Below, in pieces: positions 1 through 9,780 of a stretch of 24,556 bases of DNA. Both the position numbers and the translations under genes were made by a program. A model generated the notes under the pieces. The model ran no database searches. It worked only from the letters and a program-made list of their open reading frames with translations, and had not been told where the DNA came from. Source of the DNA: Gonium pectorale (lineage: Eukaryota; Chlorophyta; Chlorophyceae; Chlamydomonadales; Volvocaceae); assembly GCA_001584585.1 (NCBI GenBank), contig LSYV01000002.1, positions 3,710,999-3,735,554 on the forward strand. Direction: 5' to 3'. The first letter of the stretch is position 1; every line of letters begins with the position of its first letter.

Positions 1-63
1 CCCGTACGTCCTACGTCGCCCCGACTCCGACCGCCCCGATACCCCACCCGACGTACCCAACCC

Positions 64-123
64 GATCCGCGCCCAGATCCGCGCCCAGATCCCCGCCCCA
101 ATCCCCGCCCCGATCCCCGCCCG
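64..123. repeat. 12-bp minisatellite, five units
   Basis: Five head-to-tail copies of GATCCSCGCCCM are seen at 64, 76, 88, 100 and 112. The first two are identical and the fourth begins with A instead of G. The array lies inside the second visible intron of the kelch-like gene, just after its donor. Confidence 0.85.
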
Positions 124-136
124 CCAAACCACGCAC

Positions 137-1456
137 GTGAGGACGTCAGCGCGTAGCCATGCCGGGCGGGCGGCGGCACCCCCTCGCGTGCGGCCCTCCG
201 GCTGAGCCAGGTGCCGTCTTCTGCCCTCTGCTGCAGCTCCCACAGCACCAGGTGGCGACCCACGGGTCCGACGGCGTATATGCGGTCGGGGGAGGCGCCG
301 GCTGCGGTGCGGCAGCGGGGGGCCAAGCGGGCCGGCTTGCTTTACCGCGGGCGGTGGGGGGGACATGCTCAAGACAGGAAGAAGGTTCCTGGAAGGAACC
401 CGAAGCTGAAATAAACTTGAACAGACAGGCAAAATGGGTTTCGTTTGGAACAGTGTGTGGGAGCGAGCCGAAAGTAGGTGATGTGGGTCATCATCATGAG
501 GATGGGTTACCCCTGGGCTTGGGGGAGGGATGGCCGCCGAGGGCTATCTCTCTTAGACAAAAGAGATCCACGTGTTCGCGCCGGCATCTGCCCTTGCGTG
601 TCAGCTGGCATGGAATCATGTGGGGTGGGGTGCTGGGATTGACTGGCTTCGTTGTCTTGTCTTTTGACCTTCGGCCTTGGGCAGACCCACGGGTCGGATG
701 ACCCCTTCCCTTCCCCTCCTCCTGCCATCACGGGTCTGCCGGCGCCGCCGGCGCAGCCACCAGCCGTGCAAACGCCACACAAGATAACAAAATACGTCCA
801 TGACCTTAGCGGACAAAAGACGCGGAGGCGGCGGCGCCTGGGGCGATACTATGGACCGGCGAAGTGCGGCATTGGACGCTCCCAATTCCGGGCGCGAAAC
901 GCCTCCTGCGCCCAGCGTATTACGCGCAGCTGGCGCCGAGTCCCCCTGGGCCCAGGGCTCCTCCGCCTTGGCCCCCGTGCCCGGCTGCCAAGGTGCCCGA
1001 GCATCCAACGCAGCGCAGACGTGTCCTCCCCGCGCCTCGGCCCCCGCGCTACAGCCTCCGGGCGGAGCGCGCGCCCCCAACGGGGCGGGAACCACGCACA
1101 CGCGCACACAGAACTCCGGTGCTTCACACGCCATAAAAGAAGGTGCGCGAGCTCCCAAAGAGCCCCCGACTGGGGCGATGGGCTGCTGCAGGCCCCTTGT
1201 ATGCGGGCTGCTGTGGGCCAGTAAGGATTGTGCATACAGCCTGTGTGCCAGTCTCCACCCCGCCAAGGCCGCAACATCCCACCCGCCCGCCCACGCACCC
1301 ACCTACGGCCACCAGCCCTGGGCAGCTCGCCGGGGAGTCGTCGGGCCCGTCGCATGACAGCTCCAGCCGCTCGCTCCACACGTAGCCGGCATGGGTGGCC
1401 TGGATGGTGGGGCCTGCCTTGGGCGTCGCGGGGGGCTGCGGCGCGCTCAAGGTCAT
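137..1456 (-). CDS. Kelch-repeat-like protein, 5' exons only (partial, continues left)
   Basis: Two exons are proposed on the minus strand. Exon 1 is 1456-1303, starting with MTLSAPQPP and ending in the donor GTGGGTGC. Exon 2 is 301-137, with acceptor CCGCACCGCAG and donor GTGCGTGG. The join is in frame (phase 1 to phase 1) and gives a stretch reading PGLVAVAGASPDRIYAVG, then HLVLWELQQR, a Trp about ten residues on, and GVPPPARHGYAL. The order of hydrophobic strand, W/Y, then P-x-x-R-H-G-Y is the usual spacing of kelch beta-propeller blades, although the diagnostic Gly-Gly pair is absent. Kelch proteins are generally binding scaffolds, so no enzyme function is claimed. The second visible intron, starting at 136, runs off the window and contains a 12-bp tandem repeat. 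The intervening 1-kb intron might hide another exon. The start was chosen because it is the first ATG of the frame opposite the F-box gene. Family confidence is moderate and exon-structure confidence is low. Confidence 0.42.
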
Positions 1457-1781
1457 GGTTCAGCGGCGCATAGCAAAACGAGGTGGCAGTGGTGGACTGT
1501 TCTGTGTGTGTATCGCGCGGGCGGGAGGTGGGGGCGCGGGGTGGGATGGTGGGCAGTGCTTGCCTCGAAAGTTGATTTTGAGGTGCATCGGGGGCGGATA
1601 CCACGCCACCCCGAGACCGGTGTACGAGAAACCCGGTCGAAGCGGTTCCAACGACCAAGGATGGTAACATGCAGGTCATCGATACGCAAATCACTCGCCT
1701 AGAAGCGAATCGGAAGCTCATCATTATGCCTCTGATCGCGGGTCCTCCTAGTCGAGGCACCAGGCAGAGAGGTATGAAAAG
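1457..1781. promoter_or_regulatory. Shared upstream region of two divergent genes
   Basis: This 325-bp interval separates the start codon of the minus-strand kelch-like gene from that of the plus-strand F-box/LRR gene. It must hold both 5'UTRs and probably a bidirectional promoter. The half next to the F-box gene is clearly less GC-rich than the coding DNA. No convincing TATA box was seen on either strand. Confidence 0.4.
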
Positions 1782-4700
1782 ATGACCACATCGTTTGACA
1801 ACTTAGACGATTCGACTATTGAAAACATATTGCAGTGGCTAACGTCCACTGAGCTGCGAAACAGCGCGTGTCTCGTCTGCAAGCGATGGCGGGACCTTTT
1901 AGCTTCATCGCTGCGCCCCGGATGCTGGCGCACTCTCGATGTTAACATTCTGTAAGCGAATCCCTCCTGTTAACCTTGCCGTGACGAGCGCTCCCCACAA
2001 AACCCTCCGTACCATTTACGTGGGAACGTGCCGCACGGGAGAACACCCCCGCGCTGTCCTTTTGGCTCACCGCGCTGCTCGGCGCAACGCTGCACTCCCG
2101 CAGATGGGAAGCGCGGCATCCGCGCGGCCTGGGCGTCCTCTCAGCCACGCCATGGCGCTGCATCGGCGGCGCCCGCACCACCGCCGGCGGCCGCACGGCC
2201 GCCGGCGTCGCGCCGGGGCCACCCGCGACCGCTGAGTCCGCCTTGGGGGGCCGTGATCGGACAGTCACCAGCGCCGGGCAAGGCTTCAGCCGCCGCGGCG
2301 GCAGCATGGGGCCGCCGCCGCGGATTACGGACCCGCCTCACCTCGCCTTCCTCAGCCGGCGGGCGCTGTCGGATTGGCTGCGGCCTCGCGCCTCGCGCGT
2401 CCAGTCGCTGGCGGTGTCCCATACCGAGACTCGCGCCGCGCCAGTGGGCCACGTCGTGCCCGCGCTCCACGACCTGCAGGTGGGGCGTGGGCGCGCGAGG
2501 GCCGGGAGTGAGGGCCCGGGGGCGGGGGCTGCTCGGTCCGTGGGCTAACTGGGCGGTGGCATGGGCGGGGATCTGCAGGGGGCAGGGGGGCACGGCGCTT
2601 CGGCAGAGCGAGAGGGGGGAGGTGCGGGGAGCGCCGCACATGCGGGGCACATGAAGCGGGGCCACGGGCGGCGGCGTTTCGAAGAGGCAGGGGACTGAAG
2701 CCAGGGCGGTAGGGTAGGGTTGGGGGTTGTACACGCTTAGGCTCGCCAACTGCCAGCCCACGCACCCCCACTCCGTCGACCCATCGCCCGTGCTGGTCTC
2801 AGGGCCTTCTTCGGCCTCCGTTCACCCCACGCCGTTGCCTCCTTTCAAGTCCTCGCTCCAGCACGCACCAGCGCGCACCAGCGCCCTGCCACGTCGCACC
2901 CCTCCCCATCCCCTTCCCCCGCCCTCCTCCCTCCTCCCCCTCCCTGGCCCGCAGGCCTCCGACCTGTTGGCGCTGCTGTCCTCCCTGCCGTCCCTCACGG
3001 ACCTCTCCCTGCACAGCGCATCCAACTTGCTGCCCGACCCGGCGGCGCTGGTCGGCGAAGCTTCAACGTCGGAGACGGCCGCCGCCGGGGTCGCTGCCAG
3101 GGCCGCCGCTGGGGCCGCCGCCGGGGCCGCCGGGGCCGGCCGGCCCCCAGGCGACATGCCATCGCCACCGTCGGCGCTGCCGGACTTTGCGACCCGGCTG
3201 CGCCGGCTGGTGATCCGCCGCGCTGGGTACGACCTTCAACCGGACGAGGGCGCGCCCGGCGCCGCCGCGCTGGGTCGGCTGCCCGCGTTGCGGGAGCTGG
3301 AGCTGGGGCTGGAGCCGCCCTCGCGCGACGGTCTCAGCCGGCTGCCCGAGACGTGGAAGGCGCTTAGCGGCCTCACGGTCAGTGCCCGTGTCAGTGCGCG
3401 GCGCGCGGTGCCGCCCGATGCCCCCCTATTAACAGCAGCTGCTGGCGCGGGACATGCCCTTCGCGCCCTCGCGCTGTGGTCTGGCTGAGCGCTTGAGGAT
3501 GGGGCTAGGACACGGGGTCGGGGTACGGCCGTGAACCGTGCAAGCGCCCAGGCAACGCCTCCTGCCCAAACGGCCCCGTTCGCTGGCCACCTGAGGCCCA
3601 CATTTGCACGCGCGCGCCCCGCCCGCCCGCACCGCCCGCACCGTCCGCACCTCTCACCCGCGCATCCCCCGCACCGCTCCAGGCGCTCCGACTGAGCGGC
3701 CACCGCGGGCTGCACCGGCTGCCGCACTGGCTGCCCACCCGCCTCACGGGGCTGCGGGAGCTGGCGCTGGAGGACTGCGGCTTCAGGACGCTGCCCGCCC
3801 CCGCCCTGGCAGGGCTGCGCCACCTGCGCCGCCTCAGCATGGACCGCTGCCCCCTCGGCCGCGCCGATTGCGCCGTGTCGATCGACCACTGGTGGCCGCT
3901 ACCTGCGCCGGCTGCCGCCCCCGGCGGCGATGGTGGCAGCGGCGTTGGTGGAGGGTCGGACGGCGACGCGGGGGCGGGGGCTGACGACGGAGGTGGCAGC
4001 AGAAGCCTCGTGCGTGAGGAGGACGCATGGGGCGGCGGCGGGGGTTGCGCCAGCGGCGGCGCGGAGTGGAGCGACGGCAGCAGCGTCTCGCGGCGCGCCC
4101 GCCGACGTGCCCGCTACGGCGGCGGCGGCGGCAGGGGCGGCGGCGATGCTGGAGGAGAAGGTGGCGGCGGCGGTGTGCTGGGCCTGGAGGTTCTCTCCCT
4201 GCGAGAGTGCGAGATTGTTGCGCTGCCTTACGCCTTCACTCAGTGGGTGTTTGGCATGGGGCGCTTGTGGGGCGCACAAGGGCACGGATTCGCACTGGCT
4301 GGCTTGGTCGTCGCTCCTGCTGAAGCCCTGAGCTCGAGGATGCGGTCCCAGCCCCCACCTGCAACTCTGACAGGAGATCAAATTTCAATGCATCTAGACG
4401 CTTGCAGGATGCAGCATATGCCGCCGGGCTCAGTGCGACCCGAACTGTGAAGGGGCGACTGCGCATTTGGGGCAAATCCCCTTCCCTCCGATGAAACCCC
4501 GCTCTGCCCCTCCCTCTCCCCTGCACTGCGCTGCCCGCCCCCCCCCCTTTCAGGCTGAGTCGACTGGAGTCTCTGGAGCTGGGCGGCAACCCGCTGGGGG
4601 CCCTGTCGCGGCCCGCTGGGCTGGAGGGCAGCTGCGGGCTGATGCGCGCTCACGTGCTGAGGTACCTGCGCGACTCAGGTGCGTGCCGTACCTGGGGTTT

Positions 4701-5835
4701 GCAGCCTCGGGGATCGCATCAGGTCGGGAGTGCGCGGGCGGAAGTGGGCGGGAAAGCGCGGGAGGAGGGGGACTGGTGTGCAGCAGGGCTGCCAGGCAGG
4801 GTGTGTGCAGGGAACGTCGCCCATAGACTCGGGGGGCCATTCGTCAGCCCGCCGGAACAAGGTCGTTTCGGGGCTTGCGTCCTGGTCCACTTTCGCCGTG
4901 CCCACCCGAAGTTCCAATACTCCCGGCGTCCTCGACTCCAGAACTCACGGCCCGGGCTGAACCCGCTGCTGCCCCCGCTAAACCCCGCAGGCGACCGCGG
5001 TTTTGATCTGCTTGCTGGCTGCCCGCGCCTGCAGCACCTCGGGCTGGACGACTGCGGACTGGACCGCCTCCCGCCGGCGCTGGGGGCCCTGGGGCCGCAG
5101 CTGACGTCGCTTGATGTCAGGTAGGCGCGGGGTGGGGAGCAGGTCGGGATAGGAGCCTTGATGATACCGCTAACTTCACGGATCACAGACGGCCGCCTCG
5201 GGTCACACCCGACCGGGAGCGGGCGGGCCGAAGTGGGCGGGGAAGTGGAGGGAGGGGGGAGGGGGACTGGTGTGCAGAAGGGCTGCCAGGCAGGGTGTGG
5301 GCAGGGAACGTCTTAATCGCCCCTGTTCGTCGCTTCGTGGTTTGGCGTCCCGGCCCACCTGTCGCCATGCTCGCCCCGTCATTATATAATCCCGGAGCCG
5401 CTGTGACTTACCGTACTCATCATCGGACAAGGCTGGGGCCCGGCGGTTGCTGTGTACGCCGGTCCTCGCTTGGCTGTACTGCATCGGCTGCCGTACACGC
5501 AGTCGCCCTCCCTGCAGCATCCGCAACCCTTGGCGTGTCGGCATGTACGACCCACTGCCCCGAACGCTGCCCTAACATGGCGCATTTCGTTGCGCTATCG
5601 GTGGAGGAGGCCTTCCTTCTGACACACCGCTCCGCTCGCCTTCCCATTGCCGACGCCCTGCCGCCAACCCCTGCCCGCACCGGACAACTGCCGCCACCCC
5701 AGCCGCAACGAGCAACTTGACATAAGCTTGCGGGAGCTGCCGGCTCTGCTGCCGCGGCTCACGCGCCTCCGGTTGGTGGGCACCGCCGTCGGCGGCAGGC
5801 TGCGTGAGCAGGGCAAGGCGGCGGATGGCGCGTAG
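1782..5835 (+). CDS. F-box / leucine-rich-repeat protein (638 aa, seven exons)
   Basis: The exons are 1782-1951, 2104-2479, 2955-3377, 3683-4242, 4554-4678, 4991-5120 and 5703-5835 (stop TAG). All have GT donors and AG acceptors, and every junction keeps the frame. Residues about 5-52 are an F-box: LDDSTIENILQWL, then LRNSACLVCKRWRDLL, ending in a W-R-T-L-D. Plant-type F-box proteins bind SKP1 through this domain and present substrates to an SCF ubiquitin ligase. Exons 3-7 encode leucine-rich repeats, for example LTDLSLHS, LRELELGLE, LRELALEDCGF, LESLELGGNPL, LQHLGLDDCGL and LTRLRLVGT. Residues about 396-484 in exon 4 are a Gly/Asp/Arg-rich low-complexity insertion between repeats. The ATG was chosen because the F-box begins eight codons later. 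No TGTAA motif was noticed in the next kilobase, so the 3' end is unclear. The substrate is unknown. A near copy of exon 7 lies at 9781-9910. Confidence 0.85.
4726..5375. repeat. Duplicated sequence in introns 5 and 6 of the F-box/LRR gene
   Basis: Intron 5 (4726-4822) and intron 6 (5215-5313) share a nearly co-linear stretch that includes GGGGGACTGGTGTGCAG and GGGCTGCCAGGCAGGGTGTG followed by GCAGGGAACGTC. Weaker similarity continues to about 4905 and 5375. The copies flank exon 6, so an exon-intron unit was probably duplicated in tandem within this LRR gene. Confidence 0.8.
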
Positions 5836-6870
5836 TGTGCAGAAGGGGCCTCATTCAGTCGCCGTCGGGTTGTCTCGCTTGTTCCAGCGACGTGCTCAAG
5901 ACGGCTGCACGGCAGGTCAGGACAAGGAGTATGGGCCCAGTCCTGTGTTGCTGCTGCCGCTGCTGCCGCTGCTGCTGCTGCTGCAGTGCTGTGGCGCGTT
6001 GACGTGGGCGGGGCTGGCATAAATGCATAACGCCCCACCTTCGCCTTTTGTCAAGCTGCTGCGCGCTTGTATGCATAACGCACAGACCGACACATGGCGC
6101 CTTGCGGCCACCTGTACACCCACGTTCTGTTGAACCGAGGTTCATCTGCAGATCGAGTGTTGGCATTGTGCCGCAGCGATGAGCCAGCAAGCCGCACCGG
6201 GCGCGAACGTATTTTGCTGTGCCTGTGTGTGTCAGCTAGGCTACGGGTTACTTGCTTCTCCGTGCGTGTTGCCAGCTTGCCACACATGTACGCCCATTGG
6301 CCCACCATGTTCATACGCGCGGCCAGGAGCGGCTGTCGCGTGGGTCGCTGCCCGCACGTGCCTGCTGTCCACCCAGACACCCACCTAAGTGCCTTGCGGG
6401 CGGGAGCGTTGCTGGTGCGTGGGATGGTCGGATCTCGGATGAGGGATGTGATGTTGGGTTTAATGGCGCGGCATCATCCCCACCACCACACACCACACAC
6501 CACACACCGCACAAGAGGGTTGTTGGTGCGATGATGTGACGGTGGCAGTACCAACGCATGCGTGCCGTTGATCCTGAACAACGACTGAAACCAGCTCCGT
6601 TGCAAGATGACCAGTACCACTTCAGCCTTATAACGTTGCCTCGGAAACGGAACCAAGATAAGACTGATGAACCTTTTCCCACCACACCGCATGCCGATGG
6701 AGTCGGGGGTGCCTCTGGTGACTGTTCTCAAGCACAAGCGAGTGCCGCCCGCTGCTGTACGACCGGGGGCACGAGAGGGGTCATGGGTGAGCCTAGCTAA
6801 GCCCTATCCCGTCCCTCAACGCCAAAGGGTGCCCTACTCCTCCGGTTGACTACGCCAACCAATCGACCTC
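5836..6870. other. 3' flank of the F-box/LRR gene; decayed repeat, no gene
   Basis: This kilobase contains the probable 3'UTR of the F-box/LRR gene, a CTG/CCG triplet run at 5948-5983 and a CACAC-rich run at 6482-6509. Several segments recur around 9.9-10.9 kb: 5885-5920, 6020-6170, and 6325-6385 with its counterpart at 10650-10700. Minus-strand frames are short and interrupted. No intact gene is supported. Confidence 0.55.
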
Positions 6871-7049
6871 GCTCCCAACATTCAAACAAGCTCATCTGCA
6901 GAGCTACGCCAGCAGGACCACCGACAAAAAGCGCCACAATCCTCGCGCCTACCACGGCGGGCCACACGGCGGAGGCCAAGGCGGGCATGAGGATTGGCGT
7001 GGTCCTGCTGGCATGGCTCTGGATATGAGCTTGTTTGGGTGTTGGGAGC
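6871..7049. repeat. Foldback A: imperfect inverted repeat, about 52-bp arms
   Basis: The arms are 6871-6922 and 6999-7049. Both contain GCTCCCAACA, CAAACAAGCTCAT and GCCAGCAGGACCAC when read toward the loop. The loop, about 76 nt, has a further matching pair: CACAATCCTC at 6935-6944, and GAGGATTGGCG at about 6989-6999. It is followed immediately by foldback B. Confidence 0.85.
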
Positions 7050-7057
7050 CCGGCGGA

Positions 7058-7167
7058 GGCCATGGCTTTCGAGGAGCAGCGAGCCAAGGAGGCGGCGGAG
7101 TGCAGCAAGGAAGTTCTCTGCGCGCTCCGCCGCCTCCTTGGCTCGCGGCTCCTCGAAAGCCATGGCC
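7058..7167. repeat. Foldback B: near-perfect hairpin, 43-bp arms, 24-nt loop
   Basis: The arms are 7058-7100 and 7125-7167, and 42 of 43 positions pair. The loop is 7101-7124. Because the arms are a palindrome, both strands read almost the same peptide, MAFEE(Q/P)RAKEAAE, which looks like helical protein sequence. The hairpin therefore probably arose by inverted duplication of a coding fragment. The size and pairing fit a small-RNA precursor stem, but expression cannot be judged from sequence. Confidence 0.92.
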
Positions 7168-7305
7168 CGCATCCGCCCCAGCGCTTGCTACAGCGCCGTC
7201 TTAGGGTGGCGGGCCTGTTGGGAAGCAACAAGTGACAAAGGCACAGGTGGTGTCGGAGACAGGCGGACATGCATTGAGGCATCACCGTACACCGTTACAT
7301 ACTTC

Positions 7306-7670
7306 TTTAGATCTCCGCTTCCCCTTTGCATACAGCACCAATGGGGGAGATCGCACGGGTTGCAACGTCGATCATGGGGGATTGGAACCGAGATCGCCGT
7401 CGTCTACTCATGGGGGGGCGGGATTTACCCGGAGACCCCCTTGGTGCCCGACAAGAACGCCCGCGGCGTGATCTACCATAGGGCCGACGTGCCGGCCCAC
7501 GTGAAACCCCCGGACATGGCCATGTCGGGCACGAAGGGGGTCTCCGGGTGGATCCCGGCCCCCCATGAGTAGACGACGGCGACGTCGGTTCCAAGCCCCC
7601 ATGCTCGACGTGGCGACCCGCGCCATCTCCTCCATTGGTGCTGTATGCAGAGGGGAAGCGGAGATCTAAA
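7306..7670. repeat. Foldback C: gapless 148-bp-arm palindrome, 69-nt spacer
   Basis: The arms are 7306-7453 and 7523-7670. They have equal length with no gap needed, and 14 mismatches were counted by eye over 148 positions. Termini are TTTAGATCT and AGATCTAAA. Both strands carry a frame containing MGEIARVATS or MEEMARVATS, then RRRLLMGGRD and GDPL. No clear target-site duplication flanks it and no transposase lies inside. It could be a non-autonomous foldback element, or a long-hairpin RNA locus born from inverted duplication of a gene fragment. Confidence 0.93.
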
Positions 7671-8540
7671 TCAGAAACGGCGATGTCGACGACAAGGGAC
7701 ATATGGACACGAAGGCGCTAGCTGAAGCGGCCGGCGCTAGCTGCAGTGGACGTTCAGCACCGGCAAATATAAGCACTGCGGCACCGGCTCAAGGAACTGT
7801 TGCCGCACAGCTGCTGCGGCACCGCTGAGGGTGCTAGATGTGACCTCGCCGGCCTCCACTTCGCAATGCGCGTCCCTGCCGACCCATGGGACGTCGGTTT
7901 CCACCGCCTTACCGCTGAGGGAGGCGCGCACCGCCGCCCATGCCAGGGTCGTTGGGAGTTGGTGCCCCTTGTGACAGAGAATTTGAAGCCTGTCTTGCAA
8001 AAAGGGGCAGAGCGGGAGGGGACCGAGGAGGCCAACTTGCACGTAATGCCCACACCGCATTGTACATGTGCAATCGACTTGGTTGCTATACATACTCACA
8101 ACGCTGACTTCTTTGGGCGCTGCGCAATTCCTTGATCTTGCGGCGTGGAGGTTGAGGCCCCGGCATGCTGCTGCGTGCCGATTGACGCTTTTTCTTCGGT
8201 TAAGTTGGCCGTCCGCGGGCGTGGGGCACATGAGGCCGGCCTGTATCCTCGTCGGCATTGTCGTCGTGGATGACGCAATGCTCCTCGGGCACCGCTGGCA
8301 GGGCAGACATCTCTCTTTTGATCAAGCATTTGACATAAAGATGAGATGTGACGACTTTTGTTGTGTAGGGGCTTGCAACACTTGCGGCTTGCGCTACGCT
8401 TGTGGCTGGCGCAGGTCGTCGTACGTGTATGATAAACCGCCCGTGTCTCCTGTCACAGCAGCTCAGTTTTTAGTGTGGATGAGTTGTATTGACAAAAGCA
8501 GCAAAGTTTTACGAAGTTACTGAACGCTCCCCCGCCCCCT
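7671..8540. other. No established gene; coding-like minus-strand frame 8258-7737
   Basis: A 173-codon minus-strand frame occupies 8258-7737. Its second half has balanced composition, with segments such as LPTTLAWAAVRASL and ETDVPWVGRDAHCEVEAG, unlike the Arg/Pro-rich noise of other shadow frames here. It shows no recognised domain, partner exon or polyadenylation site. It may be a remnant of a gene or transposon. Confidence 0.25.
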
Positions 8541-8563
8541 CCAGGGATGCAGCGTGGGTGATT

Positions 8564-8655
8564 GCACGGATGGGCTGAGAGGCTGCGGAGGCTGGGGAGG
8601 GCTGGGGGCATGGATACGTCACCTATGGGTCCGCGGCCTCCCACCCCATCCGTGC
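8564..8655. repeat. Inverted repeat with 25-bp arms
   Basis: The left arm is 8564-8588 (GCACGGATGGGCTGAGAGGC and onward) and the right arm is 8631-8655. They pair at 22 of 25 positions around a 42-nt spacer. A second, weaker inverted pair around GGCTCCGGCCCATC (from about 8669) and GATGGGGCCGGCTC lies just downstream. Confidence 0.7.
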
Positions 8656-9685
8656 GAGCACCCGAGCGGCTCCGGCCCATCCCAACCGACAGGAACCATG
8701 CTCATACATGTCCCGACATGTGCTCAAGATGGGGCCGGCTCGTAGCGAGGTCTCGCCACCCGTAGAAGCGCTACAGTCGGACAGCCAGCCGCGGGCACGC
8801 GGGAGAAAGGAGGGACAGCCGGAGAACAGCGCGCAGCGCGTGGGCGGGGAGGGGAGGCCAGCGGAGCTGCCGACGGCGGTGCCGGTGCCCGCAAACATAG
8901 ACGCGTGTGTGTGCGGAGGCTGACACGCAGTCGGGGCCTTGTGGGGCAACAGCGCGACGGGCGCGATGTGGATGGAGGGCGTAGCCACTGCCCACTTGCC
9001 TGTCAAGCATACTACATCGAGCTACCCACACATGCCGTCTGGCACCTCTCGCAGCTCGACACGAGATGACGCCCTCCCTCATCGGGAGTTCGAGACAGCG
9101 GTGGCTGCGCTCTCACCCTCATCGCCACGGCTACCGATGCCGCCACCGCCGGCGCCGCCTCGCTCTGAAACGGAGCGAAAAAGGGAACAGAAACAGCGCC
9201 GCTGTTGTGCCGGCGCCACCCTGCAAGAGCGGCGCGCCGAGGAGGCAGGAATAGCGGCCGTGGCGGAGGGGAATCTGCAGCGGGAGCCGTGGTTCCCACG
9301 CTGCTGCCGCTTGGTGGCGTTGCCGGCGTCGCCACCGCCGCCGCCATGGCCCGCGCGGCTGCCGTGTGCCGACGTTGCCTCTTTGCGCGGCCACCTACGT
9401 CTGCTTGTGGTAGCGGGCTTGAGTTATGGGAGTACAGGAACATTATAAAACAACTATTCGCGACACCCAGAGTCCACAACGTGGGCCCAGTCCGGGACGG
9501 GAGGGACGCCCCTTCACCCGCCTTGCCTTGTTACTCGCATGCCCTACTAGAAACATCGCGCCTACATGTGCGTATGAGGCGGGCTCCCTGTCTCGCTGCA
9601 AGTTTCTGATCTTTGTAAGACGGCATACTAAATCACTGATGATAACTAAGAACGGACGTGCCCAGCCCCCGCGGACATATGCCCT
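8656..9685. other. Intergenic DNA, no supported gene
   Basis: Frames on both strands are long but Arg/Pro/Ala-rich, as expected by chance in GC-rich DNA. The segment 9521-9608 resembles 15999-16090 in the NAP1 3'UTR, and 9700-9740 resembles intron 6 of the F-box/LRR gene. Nothing else was recognised. Confidence 0.5.
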
Positions 9686-9780
9686 GTGTCGGCACAGTGT
9701 GCTCGGCTGTGTGTACTGCATCGGCTGTCGTACCCATCGTCGTACACAATACCGATGGCAGTGGCCTTCCCCACTGCATC

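Noticed and set aside
64..123. Regularly spaced repeat considered as a CRISPR array
   Set aside because: Units are contiguous 12-mers without spacers, in an intron of a eukaryotic gene.
3236..3889. 217-codon minus-strand frame opposite the F-box/LRR exons
   Set aside because: It is the antisense shadow of LRR exons 3 and 4 in very GC-rich DNA; composition is Arg/Gly/Pro and no domain is visible.
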